Assembly: GCA_900498245.1 (NCBI GenBank)
Contig: LS998015.1
Coordinates: 765,259 to 829,258 of the forward strand
Reading direction: 5' to 3'
Origin: Candidatus Zixiibacteriota bacterium
GTDB lineage: Bacteria; Zixibacteria; MSB-5A5; GN15; PGXB01
Length of the DNA stretch: 64,000 nucleotides
Shown here: positions 52,157 to 60,687 of the stretch, piece by piece
Layout: every line of letters begins with the position of its first letter
How positions within the stretch are numbered: position 1 is the first letter of the stretch
Notes under the pieces: model-generated
Databases searched by the model: none
What the model was told of the DNA's origin: nothing
What the model saw: only the letters and a program-made list of their open reading frames with translations
Program-made: the position numbers and the translations under genes

Positions 52157-52723
52157 TTATAGATATTTATCGAAAAAGCGTCGATCGATACGGCCGACAT
52201 AGCCGCTGATTACGAATTTGATCCGGCCGTCCTGATCGATCCCGAGCACGGTGGGGTAAACGGCGACACGGTACAAACGGTTCAGGTCGTTCTCATCGCA
52301 ATAAAAAATCTGATAATGATTCTTAAGATTGTCGGGGAGTTCCTCGGCGGCCTGTTCCGGAGAGCCGACGGCCAAAATAACAGGATGCCAGGCGGCGCTT
52401 TCCGCGAAGGACGGCTCCGACCATTCGTCGAGAAGATTGCGGCACGGGCCGCATCCCGGGAGGACAATCGCCAGGAGAGTCTTGTGGCGCCGGAGGGCGG
52501 ACAATAATGAACTCGAATCATCCTTTGGTCCTTTGATAGGAAGGGTCGGGAGATAGTCCCCGATTTTCAACGAGGTCTGATTGGAGAAAGACTCCGGGAC
52601 CGGGATTGGATTTTCGTCATGTTTGACGGCCAATCCCGCTCTTACTCCGGCAAAGACGGCAACAAAAATTACAATCGCTCCCAAAGAAAGATAAATCAAA
52701 TTCCGCTTAGAGAATGGCTGCAT
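52157..52723 (-). CDS. Membrane-anchored thioredoxin-like protein (TlpA/redoxin type)
   Basis: A 188-residue protein with an N-terminal transmembrane anchor (LIYLSLGAIVIFVAVFAGV) and a periplasmic thioredoxin fold. The active site CGPC is in LAIVLPGCGPCRNLLDEW near residue 90, and the cis-Pro loop is in RVAVYPTVLGIDQDG. Such proteins reduce or form disulfides in exported proteins. GAGG precedes the ATG. It is the first gene of a two-gene run with the small Cys-containing peptide. No CcdA/DsbD electron donor gene is nearby. Confidence 0.88.
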   Translation of the reverse strand: MQPFSKRNLIYLSLGAIVIFVAVFAGVRAGLAVKHDENPIPVPESFSNQTSLKIGDYLPTLPIKGPKDDSSSLLSALRRHKTLLAIVLPGCGPCRNLLDEWSEPSFAESAAWHPVILAVGSPEQAAEELPDNLKNHYQIFYCDENDLNRLYRVAVYPTVLGIDQDGRIKFVISGYVGRIDRRFFDKYL

Positions 52724-52938
52724 TTTTGACCTCTTCCGGCATTACTCAACTGCAATTCGGAATCTTTTTCCAAATTTCCGGATACGGATTTTTGACGTTT
52801 AAAGTGATACTGCAAAAGGGAAAAAACCGATAAATAAAAAATATACAGGGATAAGAGCCGGACGCCTCCATGTATCGTTATGTAAGACAGGGAATTATCC
52901 GGAGAGCCCCCCTTGGAAACTATACGGCCATTTTTTTG

Positions 52939-52967
52939 TTGAATTAAATATATCCTCGAATTAATAT
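52939..52967 (+). promoter_or_regulatory. Candidate promoter of the glycine-zipper lipoprotein gene
   Basis: TTGAAT, 17 bases, TAATAT, about 60 bases before the ATG at 53026. Confidence 0.5.
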
Positions 52968-53025
52968 GCTTAAATGGAAATGACGATTATAGTCAGGGAC
53001 AAATAAATTTCAGATGGAGGAAAAG

Positions 53026-53886
53026 ATGAAGAAGTCATTTTTGAAATCCCGGGGCATCATTTTTCTTACAGCCGGCATTTTTGGAATATTCCTTTTGGCC
53101 GGATTATTTCTGACCGGTTGCAGTTCGGACAAATCCAAATCCGAAAAGGAATTACCGGAGGAAACCGGTACCGCCACGGAAGATATGGGAAATAAGACCC
53201 TGCTCGACACAACGACGACGAAACAGGAAACACCAACGACAACCGAAAAAGAAGTCGCGCAGAAGCCGACCGAAACCACCAAGCCGAAGCCAAAAGTCAC
53301 CGAAACGACCAAACCGGCCCAGCCGGAAATGGTGAAGACCCTGGTCCTGCCTGAAAATTCCACCATGAAAATTTCGCTTTTGACCCAGGTATCGACCGAT
53401 TCCAATCAGGTCGGTGATCCGGTTCGCGCCATGATTAAGGGCCCCGCCGTGCAGGGACAGACCCTGGATCTGCCGGAGGGAACACTTCTCAGCGGCGAAA
53501 TAGCGGAAGTCAATAACGGTAAGGTTAAAGATGAAAAGGCGTTTATTAAGATTAAATTCACCGGTTTGGTTCTTCCCGGCGAAAAGCCGCTGGCGTGCGA
53601 AGGATATATTGTCACCAATGATGGTTCCGGCGTGATTCGTCCGGGCGACCAGGGGACATCGATTGCCCGTGACGCCGCTATCGGGGCCGCTGCCGGGGGT
53701 ATTCTGGGCGCGGTCACAGGCGGCAAGGCCAAAGATGCGGCCAAGGGAGCGGTCGCGGGAGCCGCCGCCGGTGGCGTGCTCGGAGCCGTTCTGCACAAAG
53801 ATCAGGTGACACTGAAAGAAGGACGGGAGTTCGATGTGAAAATTATCACGCCGGTGTATCAGGAAAAAATAAAGAAGGGGATTTAA
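53026..53886 (+). CDS. Lipoprotein with Thr/Pro-rich linker and glycine-zipper segment
   Basis: A 286-residue predicted lipoprotein. ATG 53026 has GGAGG upstream; the type II signal peptide ends LTGC (Cys 32). Residues about 35-105 are a Thr/Lys/Pro-rich disordered linker; about 110-210 are a beta domain (LPENSTMKISLLTQVSTDSN, LPEGTLLSGEIAEV) like those of TrbI/VirB10-type and conjugal lipoproteins, here only a resemblance. About 215-265 are a glycine zipper (AAIGAAAGGILGAV, GAVAGAAAGGVLGAV) that could insert in the outer membrane. The function is unknown. Confidence 0.75.
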   Translation: MKKSFLKSRGIIFLTAGIFGIFLLAGLFLTGCSSDKSKSEKELPEETGTATEDMGNKTLLDTTTTKQETPTTTEKEVAQKPTETTKPKPKVTETTKPAQPEMVKTLVLPENSTMKISLLTQVSTDSNQVGDPVRAMIKGPAVQGQTLDLPEGTLLSGEIAEVNNGKVKDEKAFIKIKFTGLVLPGEKPLACEGYIVTNDGSGVIRPGDQGTSIARDAAIGAAAGGILGAVTGGKAKDAAKGAVAGAAAGGVLGAVLHKDQVTLKEGREFDVKIITPVYQEKIKKGI

Positions 53887-53917
53887 CCCCGCCCGCCATA
53901 GTCGGAGTTAAATAAAT

Positions 53918-53944
53918 AAAGGCGAGAGTACCACTCTCGCCTTT
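53918..53944 (+). terminator. Terminator hairpin
   Basis: A perfect 12-bp stem, AAAGGCGAGAGT and ACTCTCGCCTTT, with loop ACC; a weak T-run follows (TACTCTTATG). Confidence 0.75.
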
Positions 53945-53979
53945 ACTCTTATGATAAATAAAGTCGGAAGGGAGATTAT

Positions 53980-54405
53980 ATGAAATGGGTTACGCGGGCC
54001 CATGTCCATGTCGACCGGGTGGCCTGTCCCTGGCTGATCAGCCGTTTCATAGACGCCCAGGCGGAATTTATTTTTGTCGCCGAGGAACTGGTGCTGGAGG
54101 AAATCCGGAAGGAAGGGGCGATTCCATTCGATATTGAAGATGCCGAACTGGGCCATCAGGAGGGACAATGCAGTTTCATTTCCATTCTTAAAAAATACCG
54201 GATCAAGGATCCCGCGGTCTGGGCCCTGGCCGAAGTTGTCAACGCCGCCGATACCGACAAAATGAATGAAAATCCTTTCGCCTCGGGATTGGAAGCAATC
54301 GCCCGCGGATTTTCGCTAACCCATCCGAATGATTTCGAGAACCTGGAAAAACAATTCCCGGTGTATGATGCATTGTACGCCTATTTCCGATTGAATAAGG
54401 GTTAG
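53980..54405 (+). CDS. ChrB-domain protein
   Basis: A 141-residue protein made entirely of the domain found at the C-terminus of ChrB, the regulator or accessory protein of chromate resistance. Its opening WVTRAHVHVDRVACPWLISRFIDAQAEF is the hallmark (the conserved DRxACPWLIxRFID). Full ChrB is about 300 residues, so this is a short single-domain form. No chrA transporter gene is nearby, so a role in chromate resistance is not shown. It is a single gene ended by a strong terminator. Confidence 0.88.
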   Translation: MKWVTRAHVHVDRVACPWLISRFIDAQAEFIFVAEELVLEEIRKEGAIPFDIEDAELGHQEGQCSFISILKKYRIKDPAVWALAEVVNAADTDKMNENPFASGLEAIARGFSLTHPNDFENLEKQFPVYDALYAYFRLNKG

Positions 54406-54444
54406 TTTTCTCCTGTTTCCGGATTTTTTTAAACGCAAAAAATT

Positions 54445-54469
54445 AAAGCCCCGGTTGTTCGGGGCTTTT
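54445..54469 (+). terminator. Rho-independent terminator
   Basis: AAAGCCCCG and CGGGGCTTT pair around GTTGTT, followed by TTTG; about 40 bases after the ChrB-domain gene. Confidence 0.88.
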
Positions 54470-54614
54470 GCTAATATTGCTTAGAGATGAACGAGTCACC
54501 TTTCACGGGCAAGGAATGACTCGCCTCTGATTCAGAATAAGAAATAAATATCGGTTCTGTCAAACATTTTTTACGGATGGCGAAAAAAAAGAATTTTCAT
54601 GAAAGCCCCGAGGT

Positions 54615-54643
54615 TTGACAGTTGTATAAGAAAAGGATATATT
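54615..54643 (+). promoter_or_regulatory. Sigma70-type promoter of the cyclophilin gene
   Basis: TTGACA, 17 bases, TATATT: near-consensus with ideal spacing, about 40 bases before the ATG at 54686. Confidence 0.75.
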
Positions 54644-54685
54644 GAAAAAATTATAAGGAATCCAAACTCGAGAGGTTGTCAGAAA

Positions 54686-55327
54686 ATGAAACAGTTCATT
54701 TCCCTTACGGTGGCGTTTCTGTTTCTGGCCGGCGTAGCGTTCGGCCAGGGCGACAGCACCAAAGCTAAAACGGCTCCGGGGCAGGCCAAGAAGGTTGAGA
54801 AGACAATGACGAAAAAATATGAGAAAAGAAAAGCGGACAATCCAGAAATCGCCATCGAGACCGATTTCGGGACGATGAAAGCGGAATTATATCATGATGT
54901 CGCCCCGGTGACAGTGGATTCGCTTCTGTCCCTGATGAGGAAAGGTTTCTACAATGGGCTGACCTTTCACCGGATTATCGACAATTTTATGATTCAGGGC
55001 GGTGATCCCTCGGGCAACGGCACGGGCGGCCCCGGTTTCAATTTGAAGGCGGAATTCTCAAATTTGAAGCATCTGGAGGGCACGCTTTCCATGGCGCGGG
55101 CGCAGGATATCAATTCGGCCGGGTCGCAGTTTTTTATCTGTCTGGCTCCGGCTCCTCATCTTGACGGGCAGTACACTATTTTCGGTCAACTGGAAGACGG
55201 ATATGATGTGCTTCATAAGATTGGTAAGGTGAAAGTCCGGGCGGGCGACAATAAACCGCTTCAGGATGTCTTCATCCGCAAAATCGTAATTCTCAAGGAC
55301 TGGCCCCCCAAGAAAGCGGCCAATTGA
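54686..55327 (+). CDS. Exported peptidyl-prolyl cis-trans isomerase (cyclophilin type)
   Basis: A 213-residue periplasmic protein that speeds proline isomerisation during folding of exported proteins. A signal peptide (FISLTVAFLFLAGVAFG) and a Lys-rich linker precede the cyclophilin fold at about residues 55-210. Active-site features are visible: FHRIIDNFMIQGGDPSGNGTGG (catalytic Arg and the Gln-Gly-Gly-Asp), NSAGSQFFICLAP and LDGQYTIFGQL. The ATG at 54686 is chosen over the in-frame one at 54599 because the promoter lies between them and the signal peptide starts here. It is followed by a 12-bp hairpin before dxr. Confidence 0.95.
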   Translation: MKQFISLTVAFLFLAGVAFGQGDSTKAKTAPGQAKKVEKTMTKKYEKRKADNPEIAIETDFGTMKAELYHDVAPVTVDSLLSLMRKGFYNGLTFHRIIDNFMIQGGDPSGNGTGGPGFNLKAEFSNLKHLEGTLSMARAQDINSAGSQFFICLAPAPHLDGQYTIFGQLEDGYDVLHKIGKVKVRAGDNKPLQDVFIRKIVILKDWPPKKAAN

Positions 55328-55349
55328 TCTGATACGGATCGCAAGATCG

Positions 55350-55376
55350 ACGGGAACTGTCTTTGACAGTTCCCGT
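55350..55376 (+). terminator. Hairpin between cyclophilin and dxr genes
   Basis: A perfect 12-bp stem, ACGGGAACTGTC and GACAGTTCCCGT, loop TTT. The T-run after it is poor (TTATAC), so it may only reduce read-through into dxr, which starts 11 bases later. Confidence 0.6.
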
Positions 55377-55387
55377 TTATACACTTT

Positions 55388-56542
55388 ATGAAGAAGCGGG
55401 CAGTAATTCTGGGTTCGACCGGCTCAATAGGCCGGGCGGCGCTCGATGTGGCGGGCAAAAATAACGAACATATTGAAATCATAGGTTTGTCGGCCCATGC
55501 GAACGCCGACTTGTTGCTGGAACAGACAAAATTATTTCATCCGCGCTATGTCGCTTTGACGGATCGGGAGGCGTACGCGCGCTTCAAAAAAAATAATAAT
55601 ACGTCGTCCCGACTTCTTGATTTCGATGACGGCATATCGGCCTTGACGGCTCTTCCTGACGCGGACCTTGTTTTAAATGCCATCGTTGGTGCGGCGGGAC
55701 TAAAGGCCTCACTTCAAACGCTTGAAGCCGGGAAGAGACTCGCTCTGGCAAATAAAGAATCAATGGTTATCGGGGGGCATTTAATTAACGGGCTGATAAA
55801 ACAGGGGCAAGGGGAATTGATCCCGGTCGATTCCGAGCACTCCGCTATCTGGCAGGCCCTGAAGTCGGGAAACAAGCCGGAAATCCGAAAACTGATTCTC
55901 ACCGGTTCGGGCGGCCCGTTTCGGACTTGGCCCCGAGAGAAACTTGATAATGTCACTATAGAGCAGGCGCTCAATCACCCCACCTGGAAAATGGGGCCCA
56001 AAATCACTATTGATTCGGCTACAATGATGAACAAAGGGCTGGAGATAATTGAAGCGTCATTTCTGTTTGATGTTACTTCGGACAAAATAGAGGTTGTCAT
56101 TCACCCCCAGTCGATAATTCATTCGCTGTTGGAATTCATTGATTCCTCGGTAATTGCCCAGATGTCTTATCCGGATATGCGCCTGCCGATCGCCTATGCC
56201 ATGTTCTATCCGGAACGGCGTTTTTCGGATAATGGCCATTTTTCCCTGACCGAGATGGGGCAACTTACGTTTGAATCTCCGGATTTTGCCAAATTCCCGT
56301 TACTTAAAGCGGCATATGATGTTACGAATAAAGGTGGGACTCTTCCAGCGGTCTTTAACGCCGCCAACGAGGTGGCCGTGGCGGCCTTTCTCAGAGAGTT
56401 AATCAAATTCGGGCAGATACCCGATATAGTAATAAATACGGTGGGGAAGCATGTCAAAAGGGACAATCCAGCGTATGAAGATATAGTGGACGCCGACCGT
56501 TGGGGTCGTCAGATTGCTCATGAATTGGCAGGGTTGAATTGA
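55388..56542 (+). CDS. dxr: 1-deoxy-D-xylulose 5-phosphate reductoisomerase
   Basis: The committed enzyme of the MEP isoprenoid pathway; it converts DXP to MEP with NADPH in the cytoplasm. 384 residues, normal length. The N-terminus KKRAVILGSTGSIGRAALDV is the NADPH Rossmann loop. LANKESMVIGG, IPVDSEHSAIWQAL (metal and substrate residues) and LTGSGGPFRTW followed by HPTWKMGPKITIDSATMMNKGLE are signature blocks of the catalytic domain. One base separates it from rseP, so the two are co-transcribed, as in many bacteria. Confidence 0.97.
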   Translation: MKKRAVILGSTGSIGRAALDVAGKNNEHIEIIGLSAHANADLLLEQTKLFHPRYVALTDREAYARFKKNNNTSSRLLDFDDGISALTALPDADLVLNAIVGAAGLKASLQTLEAGKRLALANKESMVIGGHLINGLIKQGQGELIPVDSEHSAIWQALKSGNKPEIRKLILTGSGGPFRTWPREKLDNVTIEQALNHPTWKMGPKITIDSATMMNKGLEIIEASFLFDVTSDKIEVVIHPQSIIHSLLEFIDSSVIAQMSYPDMRLPIAYAMFYPERRFSDNGHFSLTEMGQLTFESPDFAKFPLLKAAYDVTNKGGTLPAVFNAANEVAVAAFLRELIKFGQIPDIVINTVGKHVKRDNPAYEDIVDADRWGRQIAHELAGLN

Positions 56543-56543
56543 T

Positions 56544-57590
56544 ATGATAATTACGATTTTAGCCACGATTTTTGTCCTGGGGGTGCTGGTCTTTTTCCAT
56601 GAATTGGGACATTTCCTTGTCGCCAAGAAGTCCGGCATCAGAGTCGAGAAATTTTCGCTCGGTTTCCCGCCGACGATTATTTCCAAGAAGTGGGGCGAAA
56701 CGGTCTATGCTATCGGGGCGATTCCCTTGGGCGGCTATGTCAAGATGGCCGGGGAGCAGCCGGAAGAAGAGACCATCGGTGCCCCGTGGGAGTTCATGTC
56801 GCAGCCGATCTGGAAGCGGTTTCTGGTAATTTTTGCCGGGCCATTTATGAATTTCGTGTTGGCGGTAGTAGTTTTGACCGGACTCTATATGGTTCGCGGT
56901 AAAGAAGTTGAGGCGGTTTTTGTGGGTGAAGTGGCGGCGGAAAGCCCGGCCGCCAAAGCCGGTTTACAGACGGGCGACCAAATTATTTCGGTTGATGGGT
57001 ATGCCGTCAAGGATTTCCAGGAAATGGCTCAGCATATTTACAAAAAAGTCGAGCAACCGGTGGTCATCGCGCTGGAAAGAAACGGCTCCGTGATAACCGA
57101 TACTATTGTGACCTACAAGGATCACGCCGTGACCGCCGCCGGTGACACGGTCGCGGTCGGAAAGATCGGTATCGGCAACCAGCCGGTTTTCAAACGGCTG
57201 GGATTATTCGGGGCTTTCACGGCCGGATTCAGGCAATCGGTCTTTTACGTAGAAATGGTTTTCAAATTCGTGGGCGGACTGATTATGCGGACGGTTCCGG
57301 CCAGTGAAATCGGGGGGCCGATTATGATCGGGCAAATCGCCGGGGCCACGGCCCGGGCCGGGTTCGATATATTGCTGGAGTTTTTGGCTTTGCTGTCGGT
57401 CAATTTGGCGGTCCTGAATATTCTTCCGATTCCGCTTCTTGACGGCGGCCATTTAGTTTTTCTGGTGGCCGAAAAATTTAAGGGATCGCCGATTTCGACC
57501 CGAACCAGAATAATAGTCCAGCAAATCGGTATTGCTTTTCTTTTGCTTCTGGTTATTTTTGTAACATTCAACGACATTCATCGTTGGTAA
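56544..57590 (+). CDS. rseP: Site-2 membrane metalloprotease RseP
   Basis: An inner-membrane zinc protease that cleaves anti-sigma factors and remnant signal peptides within the membrane. 348 residues. The zinc motif HELGH is at residues 19-23 in the first helix (FFHELGHFLVAKKSG); LNILPIPLLDGGHLVF near the C-terminus carries the third metal ligand (NxxPxPxLDGG). A single PDZ domain lies in between (AGLQTGDQIISVDGYAVKDF), while the E. coli enzyme has two. It is followed 42 bases later by lepB, giving a dxr-rseP-lepB envelope-maturation group. Confidence 0.96.
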   Translation: MIITILATIFVLGVLVFFHELGHFLVAKKSGIRVEKFSLGFPPTIISKKWGETVYAIGAIPLGGYVKMAGEQPEEETIGAPWEFMSQPIWKRFLVIFAGPFMNFVLAVVVLTGLYMVRGKEVEAVFVGEVAAESPAAKAGLQTGDQIISVDGYAVKDFQEMAQHIYKKVEQPVVIALERNGSVITDTIVTYKDHAVTAAGDTVAVGKIGIGNQPVFKRLGLFGAFTAGFRQSVFYVEMVFKFVGGLIMRTVPASEIGGPIMIGQIAGATARAGFDILLEFLALLSVNLAVLNILPIPLLDGGHLVFLVAEKFKGSPISTRTRIIVQQIGIAFLLLLVIFVTFNDIHRW

Positions 57591-57632
57591 AGTGTATAAT
57601 TATTTCGAAAAGTAATCAGGGAGATTCACTTA

Positions 57633-58364
57633 GTGGCGTCAAAAGCTAAAGTCAAAGCGAAAAAAGAGGGGGATGTTTTCGATTTTATCTGGGAAAATCT
57701 CAAATCCCTGCTGATCGCCATCGTCCTGGCGGTAATTATCAAAACCTCGATCGTGGAGGCCTATAAGATTCCCTCGGCCTCGATGGAGGACACCCTGCTG
57801 ATCGGCGATTTTCTGATTGCCAACAAATTTATTTATGGGGCACCCCTGCCTCTCGTGGACTGGCGGCTTCCCTCGATCCGGACACCAAAGCCGGGCGATG
57901 TCGTGATATTCAAATGGCCGGGCGACGGTGTCACCAATTATATCAAACGGTGCGTGGCGGTCGAGGGTCAGAAAGTGGAGATAATAAACAAAGTCTTATA
58001 TGTCGATGGGAAGGAATTCCCCCTTCCCCCGCACGCCAAATTTACCGATCCCGATATTCAGCCCCGCGGTCCCAACAACGGCAATAGCCGTGACAATTGG
58101 GGGCCCTATGTGGTGCCCAAAGATTATTATTTCATGATGGGGGATAATCGCGACAATTCTTATGATTCCCGATTTTGGGGGCCGGTCCACAAGAGTCTGA
58201 TTCTGGGCGAGGCGATGTTTATTCACTGGTCCTGGGAACCGGACAACAATTCGCCGGCCGTGACGGCGGCCGATCCCTTATCGGTGCCGCGCCTCTTTTT
58301 GTATAATACTGTCCATTTCCCCGAACGGGTGCGCTGGAACCGTCTCCTGACGGCGATTCACTGA
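57633..58364 (+). CDS. lepB: Signal peptidase I
   Basis: Inner-membrane serine protease that removes signal peptides from exported proteins. 243 residues, GTG start with GGAGA 8 bases upstream. One transmembrane helix (SLLIAIVLAVIIKTSIV) precedes the catalytic domain. The catalytic serine is S50 (PSASMEDTLL, box B), the general-base lysine is K105 (NYIKRCVAVEG, box D), and box E is MGDNRDNSYDSRFWGPV. Its terminator hairpin lies inside the 3' end of the convergent queG gene. Confidence 0.96.
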   Translation: MASKAKVKAKKEGDVFDFIWENLKSLLIAIVLAVIIKTSIVEAYKIPSASMEDTLLIGDFLIANKFIYGAPLPLVDWRLPSIRTPKPGDVVIFKWPGDGVTNYIKRCVAVEGQKVEIINKVLYVDGKEFPLPPHAKFTDPDIQPRGPNNGNSRDNWGPYVVPKDYYFMMGDNRDNSYDSRFWGPVHKSLILGEAMFIHWSWEPDNNSPAVTAADPLSVPRLFLYNTVHFPERVRWNRLLTAIH

Positions 58365-58373
58365 CGAAGTAAA

Positions 58374-59375
58374 CTATTCTGAATTTTTATAAAGGGTGAC
58401 ACGGGCGGTCACCCTTTTTTTTTTGAGGCCGGCCGCCTTGTAGTTCCGTACGATTCCTCTCAACCCGGGGCGTGTCACCGGGCTACGGTGATATTTATTT
58501 TCAAATTCTTCTGATGTCAATTTAGCGGCTCGACCGGTTTCGAGTTCGGAAATTTCCTCGCGGCGATGAAATTCGGGGTGATGCTGGACCTTCTGAAATT
58601 TATTGAAGGGACAGGCAGCAATGCAAATGTCGCACCCGAAAATCCAGTCATTCAATTTTGACGCAACAGTCGACGGTATCTCGATCCCTTTTGATTCAAT
58701 CGTCCAGAAACTTATGCAACGGGTGGCATCCAGTTGGTACGGCGCCAACAGGGCTCCGGTGGGGCAGGCCTCAAGGCAGGCGTGGCACTGGCCGCAATGA
58801 TCGGCGCCGGGAGAATCATAACGATCAACTTTCGCATTTATAATCAGACTGCCGAGCAGGAGCCAGGAACCAAATGCACGCGAAACCAGATTGGTATGCT
58901 TCCCCTGCCAGCCAAGACCGGCCCGGGCGGCCCAGTATTTATCCATAAAGGGAGCGGTGTCGACACAGATGCGGCCCTTTAGGGCCGGCGCCAGGCCGCG
59001 CAGGCGATTCCGAAGAACTTTCAATTTGCGACGAAGGACGTCATGATAATCCTCGCCCCAGGCGTAGCGCGCCACACGGTACGGCGCACACCGCTTTTCT
59101 TCATCCTCCGGTTGAGGGTAATAATTGAGTCCGATAACAATGATGGACTGAGCGCCGGGCAGAAGGCGTTGGGGATCAAGACGGAGTTCGAGATTTCGGG
59201 AAAGATAATCCATATCGCCGGCGTACCCTTTTTCGAGCCAGGTGGTGAATCTGTCTTTTGCGGCCACGGCCTCGGCGCGGGCGATGCCGAATGAATCGCA
59301 CTGTAATTCATGCGCCAGATTTTTGATGGTTTCGTAATTCAGAACCGCATCACAGTTTTGCGAATCATCCGTCAT
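58374..59375 (-). CDS. queG: Epoxyqueuosine reductase
   Basis: A 333-residue cytoplasmic cobalamin- and 4Fe-4S-dependent enzyme that performs the last step of queuosine synthesis in tRNA. The two ferredoxin-type cluster motifs are present: CGQCHACLEACPTGAL near residue 195 and CDICIAACPFN near residue 250. The catalytic Asp region appears as ICVDTAPFMDKYWAARAGLGWQG. Length is a little short at the C-terminus relative to E. coli, as in many bacteria without the HEAT-repeat tail. It overlaps the Rieske gene by 11 bases at its start and is the last gene of a four-gene minus-strand run. Confidence 0.95.
   Translation of the reverse strand: MTDDSQNCDAVLNYETIKNLAHELQCDSFGIARAEAVAAKDRFTTWLEKGYAGDMDYLSRNLELRLDPQRLLPGAQSIIVIGLNYYPQPEDEEKRCAPYRVARYAWGEDYHDVLRRKLKVLRNRLRGLAPALKGRICVDTAPFMDKYWAARAGLGWQGKHTNLVSRAFGSWLLLGSLIINAKVDRYDSPGADHCGQCHACLEACPTGALLAPYQLDATRCISFWTIESKGIEIPSTVASKLNDWIFGCDICIAACPFNKFQKVQHHPEFHRREEISELETGRAAKLTSEEFENKYHRSPVTRPGLRGIVRNYKAAGLKKKRVTARVTLYKNSE
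58391..58424 (+). terminator. Rho-independent terminator of lepB, embedded in the 3' end of queG
   Basis: AAAGGGTGAC and GTCACCCTTT pair, followed by a run of seven T (58418-58424). The whole element is within the last codons of the convergent queG gene. On the minus strand the sequence after the stem (TATAAAAATTC) gives a weaker signal. Confidence 0.85.
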
Positions 59376-59742
59376 TGGGGGGCTCCCCGATTTCGTCGGT
59401 CATATCGTAATTGAAATTGGAGTAAAGCGGCGAGATATCGACCATCACCCAGCCCTCTTCGATTTTAATATCGAGAAATCTCAAAGCGGCCCATTTTTCG
59501 GTAAGGCATTCCCCCGAATCAATATTGAACCGCCAGCCGTGCCAGTAACAGGTGAGGATATTATCCTTTAAGGAGCCCTGAATCAGAGGGGCCTTCATGT
59601 GACGGCAGAGGCCGTCGAAAGCCCGCAGTTGGCCATCGATATTGAACACCACCACCGCTTTGGTAAGAATTTTGATTTGCTTTCTTTTGCCCGGAGTCAT
59701 TTCCGCGACGGGAGCGACTTTGATCCACCGGGCCTCAGACAT
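59365..59742 (-). CDS. Rieske 2Fe-2S ferredoxin-like protein
   Basis: A 125-residue stand-alone Rieske domain. The cluster ligands are CxH (LCRHMKAPL) and CxxH (CYWHGWRFNIDSG). The ATG at 59742 gives a normal Rieske N-terminus (EARWIKVAPVAEM) with an AAGG-type site upstream; it overlaps the stop of the squalene/phytoene synthase gene by 8 bases and the queG start by 11 bases. Such small Rieske proteins act as electron carriers for oxygenases. No oxygenase gene is next to it, so its partner is unknown. Confidence 0.93.
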   Translation of the reverse strand: MSEARWIKVAPVAEMTPGKRKQIKILTKAVVVFNIDGQLRAFDGLCRHMKAPLIQGSLKDNILTCYWHGWRFNIDSGECLTEKWAALRFLDIKIEEGWVMVDISPLYSNFNYDMTDEIGEPPNDG

Positions 59743-60685
59743 CTTCAGAACCTTCCAGGACAAAGGAGGGCGAAGCCGGAGAAGAGTCGTATTTTTTATA
59801 TAAGGTCGTGACAATGTTTGTCATCTCATCCCGGTCGAGGGCGTGACGATCGCTCCAAATGTCGAATTCGAGACGGTTCATTTTATCAAGGGAATAGATA
59901 TAAAACTCGATCAGGAGATGCAACATCAGTTTCTCTCTGGAGGTCATAAAAACTTCTATGGCTTCCAGGTCGATAAGAGCCCTTTTCTGCCGGTGACGGG
60001 TACGGGCACCATAGATACTGAGATACTCTTTCCAATCCGACAATAGAGCATTGGGGTCGGCAAGCTGGAAGGCGGCCAGTTCATCCCGCGGGAAATAATT
60101 CCGTCCGGCCGCCAAGTCCTCGCGCGCATCGCGCAAAATATGAACTTCATAGCAGACAATGGCGGCGTTTCGGACCGCTTTGCGGATTTCATCGTACGGA
60201 AGCGGTAAGCGGAAACGATCCCCTTCGGGCCTCTGTAAGAGGAGCGAGGCAAAAATGGCGGCGGGAGCGACCGTGGCCCCTTCGGCATAATCGAGAAAGA
60301 GGTCATAAGATTCAAATCCGCTATGCTGCAGGTCGAATTTCATCGCCCCGGCTAATTTTTCCCACGGTTCCAGCGGCAGTTCGAATCGGCGAAAAGTTTC
60401 GGCCAAAGCCGGTCCATATATATTGGAACCGGATTCTCCCCGAAAGGCCGACTTGATTTCTTTCTCCCAGTTCTCCAATTCGGCAAGCGAACTTATGTCA
60501 TCATCGACTCTATCATCGATCCAGCGCATCGAAGCATAGGCGGCGCAGAAGGCCAGATAACGATCTCTTTCCGGGAACAATGACGCCACGCGATACAGGT
60601 GCGGATGCTTACGAGCGGCGATGGCTTCGGATTGGCGGTATGATTCTATCACCGCGACCTCCGCATTTTTTTTTATTTTATCCAT
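59735..60685 (-). CDS. Squalene/phytoene synthase family protein
   Basis: A 316-residue prenyl-condensing enzyme of the squalene/phytoene synthase family. The first Asp-rich motif is MRWIDDRVDDD (near residue 53) and the second is DAREDLAAGRNYFP (near residue 185), the two Mg-diphosphate sites. It could make phytoene (C40), squalene or a related C30 product; the type cannot be told. No crtI, hpnD/E or shc gene is in the window. It begins 2 bases after the stop of a PQQ-type sugar dehydrogenase gene. Its C5 precursors would come from the MEP pathway, of which dxr is 3 kb away. Confidence 0.92.
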   Translation of the reverse strand: MDKIKKNAEVAVIESYRQSEAIAARKHPHLYRVASLFPERDRYLAFCAAYASMRWIDDRVDDDISSLAELENWEKEIKSAFRGESGSNIYGPALAETFRRFELPLEPWEKLAGAMKFDLQHSGFESYDLFLDYAEGATVAPAAIFASLLLQRPEGDRFRLPLPYDEIRKAVRNAAIVCYEVHILRDAREDLAAGRNYFPRDELAAFQLADPNALLSDWKEYLSIYGARTRHRQKRALIDLEAIEVFMTSREKLMLHLLIEFYIYSLDKMNRLEFDIWSDRHALDRDEMTNIVTTLYKKYDSSPASPSFVLEGSEDV

Positions 60686-60687
60686 AT

